Shown piece by piece: positions 24,814-32,527 of a DNA stretch of 35,237 nucleotides (the first letter of the stretch is position 1; the number at the start of each line of letters is the position of its first letter). The DNA comes from Microterricola pindariensis (lineage in GTDB: Bacteria > Actinomycetota > Actinomycetes > Actinomycetales > Microbacteriaceae). A model generated the notes under the pieces. It was not told the origin of the DNA, searched no databases, and saw only the letters and a program-made list of their open reading frames with translations. The translations under genes and the position numbers were made by a program. The stretch is taken from contig NZ_MPZN01000035.1 of NCBI RefSeq assembly GCF_002936985.1, positions 1 through 35,237 of the forward strand, read 5' to 3'.

Positions 24814-26313
24814 CTACGCGCCCGGCAGGTGCCGATGCCGCTCCGGGGTGTGCAGGCGGGCCAGCACCCGGCTCACGCCGAGCGGGCGGCCCGACGCCGT
24901 CGCCAGCGACACGGCGATGGTCACGCCGAACGCGAGCGGCACCGTCCAGGCGGCGGGCTGCGCGAGCAACTCACCGACGAACGGCACGGCGCCGGCGAGC
25001 AGCGGCGCGAGCGCCGGGCCGAGCATCATCGCGCCGCCGCAGAGAGCGGCGCCGGTGAGCATGCCGGCGATCGCGCCTGGCGCGGTGAGCCCGCGCCACC
25101 AGATGCCGAGCAGCAGGGCCGGGCAGATCGTCGAGGCAGTGAACGCGAACACGAGGCCGACCGCGCCGGCGATCGCCGAGCTGCCGCTCAGGAGCGCGAC
25201 GGTGAGCGGCACGAGCGAGGCCAGCACGGCCGCCCAGCGGAAGCCGCGCACGCTGCCGCCGAACAGCTCCTGGCTGATCACGCCGGCCAGCGAGACGACG
25301 AGCCCGGAGGTCGTGGAGAGGAAGGCGGCGAAGCCGCCGGCGATGAGCAGGGCGGTGAGCAGCTCGCCGAGCAGGCCGGGGGCGATCACGCCGGGCAGCA
25401 GCAGCACGACGGCATCCGCCTGCCCGCCCGCCGCCAGCTCCGGCATGAAAGCGCGGCCGAGGAAGCCGAGCACGGTCGGGAACACGTAGAAGACGGCGAG
25501 CAGGCCGAGCACGATCAGCGTGGTGCGGCGGGCGGAGGCCCCGTCGGGGTTCGTGTAGAAGCGCACGAGCACGTGCGGCAGGCCGAGCGTTCCGAACAGC
25601 AGCGCCACCAGCAGCGACACGGTGCGGTAGGCACTGGCCGGTTCGGTGCCGCCGAGCAGCCCGTCGCCGAGTTGGGCACCGAGCTCTGCCCCCGTCATGC
25701 CCTCGCGGGCGACGACGATCAGGAGGAACACGACCGGCACCGCGATGGCGGTGAGCTTGAGCCAGAACTGGAACGCCTGCACGAAGGTGATCGAGCGCAT
25801 TCCGCCCGTCACCACAACGAGGCAGACGACGGCGGCAACCGCGACGGCGCCCACCCAGGCGGGCAGGCCGGTGCTGATGCTGACGGTGAGGGCCGCGCCG
25901 TGCAGCTGCGGCACGATGTAGAGGCAGCCGACGACGATCACGAGCAGGCTGGTGACGCGGCGTGCGGATGCCGACTCCACCCGCGCCCCGACGAAATCCG
26001 GCACCGTGTACGCGCCGGAGCGGCGGAGCGGCGCGGCGACGAACAGCAGGAGCATGAGGTAGCCCGCGGTGTAGCCGATCGGAAACCACAGCGCGTCCTG
26101 GCCGCTGAGCAGGATGAGCCCGGCGATGCCGAGGAACGACGCGGCGGAGAGGTACTCGCCGCCGATGGCCGACGCGTTCCACCAGGGCCGCACCGTGCGG
26201 GACGCCACGAAGAAGTCGCTCGTGGTGCGGGAGATGCGCAGGCCGTAGAAGCCGATGAACGCGGTGGCCAGCACGACGGTGGACACCGCGATGTAGCCGA
26301 CGGCCTGGTTCAC
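24814..26313 (-). CDS. Sodium:solute symporter (SSS family), carboxylate type
   Basis: Na+-coupled transporter of 499 residues with about 13 membrane helices. SSS hallmarks are the TSDFFVASRTVRPWWNASAIGGEYLSAASFLG region near residues 30-60 and the G-rich ALPHVLVRFY-like segment (TLGLPHVLVRFYTNPD). It resembles ActP/MctC monocarboxylate carriers, so acetate, pyruvate or propionate are likely substrates. Its GTG start overlaps the stop of the small membrane protein gene (GTGA). It is the last gene of the LytS-LytTR-small protein-symporter operon and is paralogous to the divergent symporter at 29424. Confidence 0.88.
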   Translation of the reverse strand: MNQAVGYIAVSTVVLATAFIGFYGLRISRTTSDFFVASRTVRPWWNASAIGGEYLSAASFLGIAGLILLSGQDALWFPIGYTAGYLMLLLFVAAPLRRSGAYTVPDFVGARVESASARRVTSLLVIVVGCLYIVPQLHGAALTVSISTGLPAWVGAVAVAAVVCLVVVTGGMRSITFVQAFQFWLKLTAIAVPVVFLLIVVAREGMTGAELGAQLGDGLLGGTEPASAYRTVSLLVALLFGTLGLPHVLVRFYTNPDGASARRTTLIVLGLLAVFYVFPTVLGFLGRAFMPELAAGGQADAVVLLLPGVIAPGLLGELLTALLIAGGFAAFLSTTSGLVVSLAGVISQELFGGSVRGFRWAAVLASLVPLTVALLSGSSAIAGAVGLVFAFTASTICPALLLGIWWRGLTAPGAIAGMLTGAALCGGAMMLGPALAPLLAGAVPFVGELLAQPAAWTVPLAFGVTIAVSLATASGRPLGVSRVLARLHTPERHRHLPGA

Positions 26314-26780
26314 GGGCCCTCCTCGGCGAGGGCGGTGTAGCGCGCCTCGTTGCGGCCGGCCGCCCAGACGTAGAGCCAGGCGCTCAGCCCGATCATCGGA
26401 TAGACGCCGAAGGCGAGCAGCAGCCAGGCGACGGGAACGCCGAACCAGCGCTCCGCCTCGAGCTCCGGGGTGAGCCGCAGCACGAGCGCGAACGCCGCCA
26501 GCGAGACCAGGAACCCGAAGGCGACCACGAGCGCCAGCCGCAGCTGGGAGCGGATCAGCGAGCGCACGTACACCTCGGCGACCTGCGAGGGCGCGTCGGC
26601 GCCGCTGCCCGCTGCGGGGTCGCCGCGGATGCCGGCCGGGCCCGTGCCGGGGGCCGCGCGCGATCCAGGCGCCGTCACCCGCACCCGCTGCGGGCGCTGG
26701 TCGGTGGCCGGCGCGCTGCCGGGGACGGGGCCGTCCGGGACGGGGCTGCCCGAGACGTGGCTGCCCGGGACGGCGCTCAC
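26310..26780 (-). CDS. Small two-helix membrane protein, DUF485-like partner of the symporter
   Basis: A 156-residue protein with a Pro/Gly-rich, apparently disordered N-terminus (1-65) and two membrane helices (about 82-102 and 115-137) separated by a short loop. Size, topology and position just before an SSS symporter match the YjcH/DUF485 and MctB-type accessory proteins, though sequence similarity to the DUF485 protein at 29017 is weak. The GTG at 26780, ten bases after the LytTR stop, lacks a ribosome-binding site; the true start could lie further in, near the first helix. The stop overlaps the symporter start. Confidence 0.65.
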   Translation of the reverse strand: MSAVPGSHVSGSPVPDGPVPGSAPATDQRPQRVRVTAPGSRAAPGTGPAGIRGDPAAGSGADAPSQVAEVYVRSLIRSQLRLALVVAFGFLVSLAAFALVLRLTPELEAERWFGVPVAWLLLAFGVYPMIGLSAWLYVWAAGRNEARYTALAEEGP

Positions 26781-26787
26781 GGGGCGC

Positions 26788-27534
26788 TCACGGCGCGCTC
26801 GGCTTCACCCTGTTGGCCTCGAGGCGCTCGCGCAGCCGCGGCAGGTGCCGCCGGCTCACCGGGATCTCGGCGCCGCCGACGGTGACGGCCGGGCTGCTCT
26901 GCCCGAGCTTCAGCCTGGTCACGTGCGCCATGGCGACGAGGTAGCCGCGGTGGATGCGGATGAAGCCGGCATCCGCCCACTGCACCTCCAGATCGGCCAG
27001 CGGCACGCGCACCAGGTAGCTGGCCTCCTCGGTGTGCAGCCGGGCGTAGTCCCCCTGCGCCTGCACGAAGCGCACCTCGGCGCGGTCGATCATGCGGGTG
27101 ACCCCGCCGAGGGTGACCGCGATCATCTCCGGCCGCTCGACCGGGGCGCTGGCCTGGCCGCCGTGGCTGCCGGCCAACGTGTCGACGATGCGGCTGACGG
27201 CGCGCACGAGTCGGTCGGAGCGCACGGGCTTCAGCAGGTAGTCGACGGCGGCCAGCTCGAACGCCTTGAGCGCGTGGTCCTCGTCGGCGGTGACGAACAC
27301 GACGGGCGGGGCCTTCGGCAGCTGGGCGAGCGAGCGGGCGACATCGAGGCCGCTGAGGCCGGGCATGTGGATATCGAGGAAGATGCCGTCGACCTGCTCC
27401 TGCTCGAGCAGCCGGAGCACGCCCGCCCCGCTGGAGGCGCGGTGGACGGCCCCGATGCGCGCGTCCTTGCCGAGCAGGAAGGCGAGCTCTTCGAGGGCCG
27501 GCAGCTCGTCATCGGCGATGAGCACGGAGATCAT
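26788..27534 (-). CDS. LytTR-family response regulator
   Basis: Cytoplasmic regulator of 248 residues. The receiver domain (1-120) has acidic residues ADDE (7-10), phospho-acceptor Asp 54 (GIFLDIHMPGLSG) and LLKPV with the conserved Lys. The C-terminal LytTR DNA-binding domain spans about 135-240 (AEVRFVQAQGDYARLHT..., FIRIHRGYLVAM, VSRRHLPRLRERL). The ATG at 27534 overlaps the kinase stop (ATGA). LytS/LytTR pairs in E. coli (BtsSR, YpdAB) and Bacillus (LytST) control pyruvate uptake, and here the pair sits between two symporter modules, so control of both is likely. No repeated LytTR box was found in the shared intergenic region. Confidence 0.93.
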   Translation of the reverse strand: MISVLIADDELPALEELAFLLGKDARIGAVHRASSGAGVLRLLEQEQVDGIFLDIHMPGLSGLDVARSLAQLPKAPPVVFVTADEDHALKAFELAAVDYLLKPVRSDRLVRAVSRIVDTLAGSHGGQASAPVERPEMIAVTLGGVTRMIDRAEVRFVQAQGDYARLHTEEASYLVRVPLADLEVQWADAGFIRIHRGYLVAMAHVTRLKLGQSSPAVTVGGAEIPVSRRHLPRLRERLEANRVKPSAP

Positions 27535-28847
27535 CGCCCCAGTCTCGCATCTCCCGCGCGGCTCGCCGCGTCGTGCCCGGGCTGGGACTTGGGCACCCGC
27601 ATGGTGATGAGCGTGCCGGCCCCGACCGCCGTCTCGATCACGAGGCCGAACTCGTCGCCGTAGACCTGGCGCAGCCGCTGGTCCACGTTGCGCAGCCCGA
27701 CGTGCTCGCCGTCGTTCTGCCCGGCGAGCACGGTGCGCAGCCGCTCCGGGTCGATGCCGACGCCGTCGTCCTCGATGGTGATCTCGGCGACGGCGCCGAG
27801 GTCGCGCCCGAGGATGCTGATCTGGCCCCCCTGCTCGGTGCCCTCGAGCCCGTGCCGCACCGAGTTCTCGACCAGCGGCTGCAGGCTGAGGAACGGGATG
27901 ACGGTGCTGAGCACCTCCGGCGCGATCTGCAGCGACACCCGCAGGCGTTCGCCGAAGCGGGCCTGCTCCAGCGTCAGGTAGCGGTGGATGCTGCCGAGCT
28001 CCTCGGCGATCGTGGTGAAGTCGCCGTGCCGACGGAAGGAGTACCGGGTGTAGTCGGCGAACTCCAGCACGAGCTCGCGGGCGCGGGCCGGGTCGGTGTT
28101 GATGAAGCTGGCAATGGCGTTCAGCGAGTTGTAGATGAAGTGCGGGCTGATCTGGGCGCGGAGGGCCCGCACCTCCGCCTCGACGAGCAGCCGACGCGAG
28201 CGGTCCAGCTCGGCCAGCTCGACCTGGGCGGCCACCCAATCGGCCACCTCGTTGGTGGCGCGCACCAGCCCGGGCCGGGCGCGCGGGGTGAAGGCCGCGA
28301 CGACGCCGAGGATGCGGGTGCCGGCCCGGATCGGCGCGACGACGGCGTCCAGCGCCGCCGTGCCGTGCCGGCCGCCCACCGCGCCCGCGGTGCCGCGCTC
28401 CGCCCGCAGCACGCGGGTCTGCCCGCTGGCGAAGACCTCGGCGGCGAGGCGCATCACCTCGACGTGCGGGTGCTCGCGGGCCGCGGAATCGAGGCCCGGC
28501 ACGCTGGCGTCGATCGTGGCGATCGACCCCGTGGCCACGCCGACTCCCTCCGAGCTCGCACCCGCCCAGGCCACGACGGAGTGCGCATCGGTGAGCGCCA
28601 GCGCCTCGGCGCCGAGCAGCGTGCGCAGGTGTCTGGCGGCCTTGCCCGCCCCGGCCGGCTCGAGCCCGTTGCGCAGGTGCTTCCCGGCGAGGGAGGCCAG
28701 GTGCAGCGTGGTGAAGGTGGCCCGCTCGGCGTCGGTGGCCAGGTCCCGGCCGCCGCGCAGCAGCCGGAAGCCGATGAACAGGACGCCGAGCACGACGAGC
28801 GTCACGACGCCGGCGGCGGCAACGGTGAGCGACAACGACTCAGGCAT
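27531..28847 (-). CDS. LytS-type sensor histidine kinase
   Basis: Membrane-bound kinase of 438 residues: one N-terminal helix (about 9-28), a GAF-like sensing region (about 50-195), and the His_kinase domain with phospho-acceptor His 236 (AQISPHFIYNSLNAI). The HATPase domain has N-box LQPLVENSVRHG (Asn 328) and G-box DDGVGI (360-365). It lacks the multi-helix 5TM sensor of many LytS/BtsS proteins, so sensing may be cytosolic. The start at 28847 follows TACTCT by exactly six bases (leaderless). It is the first gene of the leftward operon and divergent from the DUF485-ActP pair. Confidence 0.92.
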   Translation of the reverse strand: MPESLSLTVAAAGVVTLVVLGVLFIGFRLLRGGRDLATDAERATFTTLHLASLAGKHLRNGLEPAGAGKAARHLRTLLGAEALALTDAHSVVAWAGASSEGVGVATGSIATIDASVPGLDSAAREHPHVEVMRLAAEVFASGQTRVLRAERGTAGAVGGRHGTAALDAVVAPIRAGTRILGVVAAFTPRARPGLVRATNEVADWVAAQVELAELDRSRRLLVEAEVRALRAQISPHFIYNSLNAIASFINTDPARARELVLEFADYTRYSFRRHGDFTTIAEELGSIHRYLTLEQARFGERLRVSLQIAPEVLSTVIPFLSLQPLVENSVRHGLEGTEQGGQISILGRDLGAVAEITIEDDGVGIDPERLRTVLAGQNDGEHVGLRNVDQRLRQVYGDEFGLVIETAVGAGTLITMRVPKSQPGHDAASRAGDARLGR

Positions 28848-29016
28848 CTGCCCAGAGTAGGCGACGGGCGGCCGCGGCATCCGTTCGGCGCAGCGGGGCG
28901 ACCGCTCGGCGCTGCGTGCGGGCCGGGGCGGATGCCGGGCGCACCCGCTTTGGCAGAGTGATCGGACCGCGCGCGCACCGATGCCGCCGGTCGACATCCA
29001 GTTGAGGAGAAGCGCC
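28848..29016. promoter_or_regulatory. Shared intergenic region between LytS operon and DUF485-ActP operon
   Basis: On the minus strand TACTCT (28859-28854) forms the leaderless lytS promoter. On the plus strand GAGGAGA seven bases before 29017 is the ribosome-binding site of the DUF485 gene. TTGGCA (28950) might be a -35, but no good -10 follows. No paired LytTR direct repeat was recognised. Nothing else is seen in the 169 bases. Confidence 0.45.
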
Positions 29017-29427
29017 ATGGGCAACGACGCCCTGCACACCGCCGAGGCGACGGGCACCGATGCCGTCGACTTCGCCGCGATTCAAGAGACACCTCGATTC
29101 CAGAAGCTGCGCAGCAGGCACCGCCGCTTCGTGTTCCCCGTCCTGATCGCTTGCCTGGCCTGGTACCTGGCCTATGTGCTGCTCGCGGCATATGCGCCAG
29201 CGCTCATGGCGACGCCGGTCTTCGGCAGCGTCAACGTCGGCCTGCTGCTCGGCCTGGCCCAGATCGTCACGACCTTCGCCGTGACCACCTGGTACGTCAC
29301 CTTCGCCAACCGCGAGCTCGACCCCATCGCCAGCGAGATCCGCGACGAGGCCGAGGCGGCCATCGCGGCGTCGGCCGCGGCGCCCCGCCACGCGGCATCC
29401 GCCCCGACCGCCGAGGAGTCCCTGTGA
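29017..29427 (+). CDS. DUF485-family small membrane protein (YjcH-like)
   Basis: A 136-residue inner-membrane protein with two helices (about 38-60 and 68-96). The family pattern TPRFQKLRSRHRRFVFPVLIACLAWYLAYVLLAAYAP precedes and spans the first helix, and WYVTFANRELDPIASEIRDE follows the second. DUF485 proteins accompany ActP-type acetate symporters (yjcH-actP in E. coli). The ATG at 29017 is chosen over an earlier in-frame ATG at 28981 because GAGGAGA lies seven bases before it. Its TGA overlaps the GTG of the symporter gene, so the two are coupled. Confidence 0.9.
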   Translation: MGNDALHTAEATGTDAVDFAAIQETPRFQKLRSRHRRFVFPVLIACLAWYLAYVLLAAYAPALMATPVFGSVNVGLLLGLAQIVTTFAVTTWYVTFANRELDPIASEIRDEAEAAIAASAAAPRHAASAPTAEESL

Positions 29428-29453
29428 ACCTGCACCTCATGAACCTGCACCTC
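29424..29453 (+). repeat. 15-base tandem duplication at the ActP start codon
   Basis: GTGAACCTGCACCTC (29424-29438) is followed directly by ATGAACCTGCACCTC (29439-29453), identical except for the first base. Both start with an in-frame initiation codon, encoding (M/V)NLHL twice. Confidence 0.95.
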
Positions 29454-31046
29454 GAGACCGGCTCGCACCCCGGCGACCCCGTCATCAACATCCTGATCTT
29501 CGCGGCCTTCGTCGCCATCACCATGATCATCGTGTTCCGCGCCAGCCGGAACAACAAGACGGCCGCCGACTACTACGCGGCCGGGCGCTCCTTCACCGGC
29601 GGCCAGAACGGCGCGGCCATCGCCGGCGACTACCTCTCGGCCGCGTCCTTCCTCGGCATCGTCGGCGCCATCGCCATGACCGGCTACGACGGCTTCCTCT
29701 ACTCGATAGGCTTCCTCGTGGCCTGGCTCGTCGCCCTGCTGCTCGTCGCCGAACTGCTGCGCAACACCGGCAAGTTCACGATGGCGGACGTGCTCTCCTT
29801 CCGGCTCAAGCAGCGCCCGGTGCGCATCGCCGCCGCCATTACCACCCTCGTCGTCTGCTTCTTCTACCTGCTCGCCCAGATGGCCGGCGCCGGCGGCCTG
29901 GTGTCGCTGCTGCTCGGCATCGACGACGCCGTCGGGCAGTCGATTGTCATCACCGTCGTCGGCGCGCTGATGATCGTCTACGTGCTCGTCGGCGGCATGA
30001 AGGGCACCACCTGGGTCCAGATCATCAAGGCGTTCCTGCTCATCGCCGGCGCCGCCGTGATGACCATCTGGGTGCTCGCCCTCAACGGCTTCAACCTCTC
30101 CACCCTGCTCGACAGCGCGGTGGCGACGGCCGGCAACCCGGCGATCCTCGAGCCGGGCCTCAAGTACGGCGTCAGCGACATCGCCAAGGTCGACTTCATG
30201 TCGCTCGGCCTCGCCCTGGTGCTCGGCACCGCGGCGCTGCCGCACGTGCTGATGCGCTTTTACACGGTGCCCACCGCCAAGGAGGCCCGCAAGTCGGTCG
30301 TCTGGGCGATCTGGCTGATCGGCATCTTCTACCTGTTCACGCTCGTGCTCGGCTACGGCGCCGCCGCCCTCATCGGCGCGGATGTCATCGCAGCCGCACC
30401 GGGCGGGGCGAACTCGGCCGCGCCACTGCTGGCCTTCGAGCTCGGCGGCCCGCTGCTGCTCGGCCTGATCTCGGCGATCGCGTTCGCGACGATCCTCGCG
30501 GTCGTCGCCGGCCTCACCATCACGGCGGCCGCCTCCTTCGCCCACGACATCTACGCCAGCGTCGTCAAGAAGGGCAACCCGGCCCCCGGCTCCGAGATGA
30601 AGGTCGCCCGGCGCACCGTCGTCATCATCGGCGTCGTCGCCATCGTCGGCGGCATCGGCGCGAACGGGCAGAACATCGCCTTCCTCGTCGCCCTGGCCTT
30701 CGCCGTCGCGGCATCCGCCAACCTGCCCACGATCGTCTACTCGCTGTTCTGGAAGCGCTTCACCACGCAGGGCGCGCTCTGGAGCATGTACGGCGGGCTC
30801 ATCTCGGCGATCGTGCTGATCGCCCTCTCGCCGGTCGTGTCCGGCTCGGAGTCGGCCATGATCAAGGGCGCCGACTTCGCGGTCTTCCCGCTGGCCAACC
30901 CCGGCATCGTCTCGATTCCGCTGGCGTTCCTGCTCGGCTGGCTCGGCACGGTGCTCGACAAGAAGACAGAGGACCCGGCCAAGCAGAGCGAGATGGAGGT
31001 GCGCTCGCTCACCGGCATCGGTGCAGAGAAGGCGAGCAGCCACTAA
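29424..31046 (+). CDS. actP: Cation/acetate symporter, ActP-like (SSS family)
   Basis: Na+-coupled monocarboxylate importer of 540 residues with about 13 membrane helices. Typical ActP segments are ADYYAAGRSFTGGQNGAAIAGDYLSAASFLGI near 45-75, LGTAALPHVLMRFYTVP near 265-285, and ANLPTIVYSLFWKRFTTQGA. Acetate is the classical substrate; pyruvate or propionate are possible. GTG at 29424 follows GAGGAG and overlaps the DUF485 stop (GTGA). The first 30 bases are a 15-base duplication that repeats the start context, so ATG 29439 is an alternative start. A stable hairpin follows the gene. Confidence 0.92.
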   Translation: MNLHLMNLHLETGSHPGDPVINILIFAAFVAITMIIVFRASRNNKTAADYYAAGRSFTGGQNGAAIAGDYLSAASFLGIVGAIAMTGYDGFLYSIGFLVAWLVALLLVAELLRNTGKFTMADVLSFRLKQRPVRIAAAITTLVVCFFYLLAQMAGAGGLVSLLLGIDDAVGQSIVITVVGALMIVYVLVGGMKGTTWVQIIKAFLLIAGAAVMTIWVLALNGFNLSTLLDSAVATAGNPAILEPGLKYGVSDIAKVDFMSLGLALVLGTAALPHVLMRFYTVPTAKEARKSVVWAIWLIGIFYLFTLVLGYGAAALIGADVIAAAPGGANSAAPLLAFELGGPLLLGLISAIAFATILAVVAGLTITAAASFAHDIYASVVKKGNPAPGSEMKVARRTVVIIGVVAIVGGIGANGQNIAFLVALAFAVAASANLPTIVYSLFWKRFTTQGALWSMYGGLISAIVLIALSPVVSGSESAMIKGADFAVFPLANPGIVSIPLAFLLGWLGTVLDKKTEDPAKQSEMEVRSLTGIGAEKASSH

Positions 31047-31063
31047 GGCGCCAGGCGCTCCGG

Positions 31064-31107
31064 GGGCGCCGTCGGCCGCGAGTCCAGACTCGCGGCGGGC
31101 GGCGCCC
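31064..31107 (+). terminator. Terminator hairpin after the ActP gene
   Basis: An inner perfect stem, CCGCGAGTC (31076-31084) with GACTCGCGG (31087-31095) and a two-base turn, is nested in an outer stem GGGCGCC/GGCGCCC (31064-31070 with 31101-31107). No T-run follows. The rest of the gap to 31184 holds only a short GGCGC/GCGCC repeat near 31123-31144. Confidence 0.65.
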
Positions 31108-31184
31108 ACTGCCATTCTTCGGCGCATTTCGGACTTCGCGCCCGAGCGGCGCCCGCTGCGCGCGACAGGGCCCGCCCCGCGCGA

Positions 31185-31199
31185 TAACGTCGTCGAGTG
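31185..31199 (+). promoter_or_regulatory. Leaderless promoter of the EamA gene
   Basis: TAACGT (31185-31190), six bases, then GTG at 31197. No ribosome-binding site is present between them. Confidence 0.55.
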
Positions 31200-32147
31200 A
31201 GCAACGCACCCACCCAGAACCGCAGCTACGGCCAGGTCTCCATCGCGCTGCAATTCCTCGCGATGGGCACCATCTGGGGCGCCAGCTTCCTGTTCATGAA
31301 GGTCGCCCTCGACGGGGTCAGCTTCGGCCAGATCGCGTGGTCGCGGCTGGTGCTCGGCGGACTCACCCTCGGCCTCATCGTGCTCGCCACCCGGCCGCGG
31401 GTCGCCGGCGGGCCCGTGCTGCCGCGGGAGAAGATCGTCTGGCTGCACTTCACCGTCATCGCGATCACCGGCTGCGTCGTGCCGCACCTGCTCTTCGCCT
31501 GGGCTGAGCAGTACGTCTCCTCCAGCCTGGCCAGCATCTACAACGCGGTCACGCCGATCATGACGGCCGTGATGGCGACCCTCGCGTTCCGGGTGGAGAA
31601 GCTCGACCGCGGGCAGGTCACCGGCATCGCGGTCGGGGTGCTGGGAGTGATCGTGATCATCGCCCCCTGGCAGTACACCGCGCTGACCGGCTCGCTCTGG
31701 GGCCAGCTCGCCTGCATCGGCGCGGCCACCTGTTACGGCTTCACCTTCGGCTACACCCGCAAGTTCCTCAGCCAGCGGCCGATCGCCGGCGCCACCTTCG
31801 CGTTCCTGAACATCGGCATCGGCGGCGTGATCATGCTCCTGCTCACGCCGGTGATCGCCTGGCACCCGGTCGCCCTGACCTGGCCGATCGTGCTCAGCCT
31901 GCTCGCCCTCGGCGCCCTCGGCACCGGCCTCGCCTACATCTGGAACATCAACGTGCTGCGCGCCTGGGGGCCGACGAACGCGTCGACGGTCACCTACGTC
32001 ACCCCGGTCGTCGGCGTGCTGCTCGGCGTGCTCATCCTGGGCGAGCGCTTCGGCTGGCACGAGCCGCTCGGCGCCGCCTGCGTGCTGCTCGGCATCCTGC
32101 TCGCCCAGCGCCGGCTGCGCTTCGGCCCGCGCCTCGCCACCGCCTGA
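31197..32147 (+). CDS. EamA/DMT-superfamily transporter (RhaT-like)
   Basis: Inner-membrane drug/metabolite-type exporter of 316 residues with ten predicted helices in two EamA repeats (about 12-140 and 165-300). The first repeat has TIWGASFLFMKVALDGVSFGQIAWSRLVLGG and AEQYVSSSLASIYNAVTPIMTAVMA; the second has the matching LRAWGPTNASTVTYVTPVVGVLLGVLILGE. Substrates are commonly amino acids or other metabolites; none can be assigned here. The GTG start has a -10 exactly six bases upstream. It probably forms its own transcript, since the chorismate mutase gene has its own -10. Confidence 0.9.
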   Translation: MSNAPTQNRSYGQVSIALQFLAMGTIWGASFLFMKVALDGVSFGQIAWSRLVLGGLTLGLIVLATRPRVAGGPVLPREKIVWLHFTVIAITGCVVPHLLFAWAEQYVSSSLASIYNAVTPIMTAVMATLAFRVEKLDRGQVTGIAVGVLGVIVIIAPWQYTALTGSLWGQLACIGAATCYGFTFGYTRKFLSQRPIAGATFAFLNIGIGGVIMLLLTPVIAWHPVALTWPIVLSLLALGALGTGLAYIWNINVLRAWGPTNASTVTYVTPVVGVLLGVLILGERFGWHEPLGAACVLLGILLAQRRLRFGPRLATA

Positions 32148-32194
32148 CGCGGCGCCCCGCTGCAACATCGGCGTGGGCCGGATGCCGCGGGCGA

Positions 32195-32209
32195 TAGGGT
32201 CGATGCATG
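32195..32209 (+). promoter_or_regulatory. Leaderless promoter of the chorismate mutase-SDR pair
   Basis: TAGGGT (32195-32200), six bases, then ATG at 32207. No Shine-Dalgarno sequence is visible. Confidence 0.55.
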
Positions 32210-32527
32210 GCAGCAGACGAGCGCGAGGCGCGCGAAGAACTCAACGGCATCCGCATGAGCATCGACAACATCGACGCCGCGCTCATCCACATGCTCGCCG
32301 AGCGCTTCAAGTACACCCAGCGCGTCGGCCGCCTCAAGGCCGACCACGGGCTGCCGCCCACCGACCCCGACCGTGAGCGCCGCCAGATCGCGCGGCTGCG
32401 CGCCCTCGCCGAGGAGTCGCACCTCGACCCCGCCTTCGCCGAGAAATGGTTCAACTTCGTCGTCGCCGAGGTGATCCAGCACCACGAGGAGATCGCCGGC
32501 TCGAACGGCTCCGCCGACACCGAATGA
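32207..32527 (+). CDS. Stand-alone AroQ-type chorismate mutase
   Basis: Converts chorismate to prephenate, the branch to Phe and Tyr, in the cytoplasm. The 106-residue, all-helical protein has the AroQ arrangement: first helix ELNGIRMSIDNIDAALIHMLAERF with Arg 16 and Arg 33, then TQRVGRLKA with Arg 39 and Lys 44, the DRERRQ turn (54-60) and the C-terminal helix FNFVVAEVIQHHEE. These match the active-site Arg/Lys set of the E. coli domain. It is short and unfused, without an ACT domain. Its stop overlaps the start of the dehydrogenase gene (ATGA). Confidence 0.9.
   Translation: MAADEREAREELNGIRMSIDNIDAALIHMLAERFKYTQRVGRLKADHGLPPTDPDRERRQIARLRALAEESHLDPAFAEKWFNFVVAEVIQHHEEIAGSNGSADTE

Noticed and set aside
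23938-26340. An 800-codon plus-strand frame opposite TauE and the SSS symporter
   Set aside because: Translation is Gln/Asp/Arg/Gly-rich without motifs, while the minus strand encodes two intact membrane proteins.
28848-29016. LytTR binding boxes in the shared intergenic region
   Set aside because: No pair of similar direct repeats at the expected spacing was found by eye; only the lytS promoter and a ribosome-binding site are supported.
29172-32168. A 998-codon minus-strand frame across ActP and EamA
   Set aside because: Antisense shadow of two clear transporter genes; it also crosses the terminator between them.
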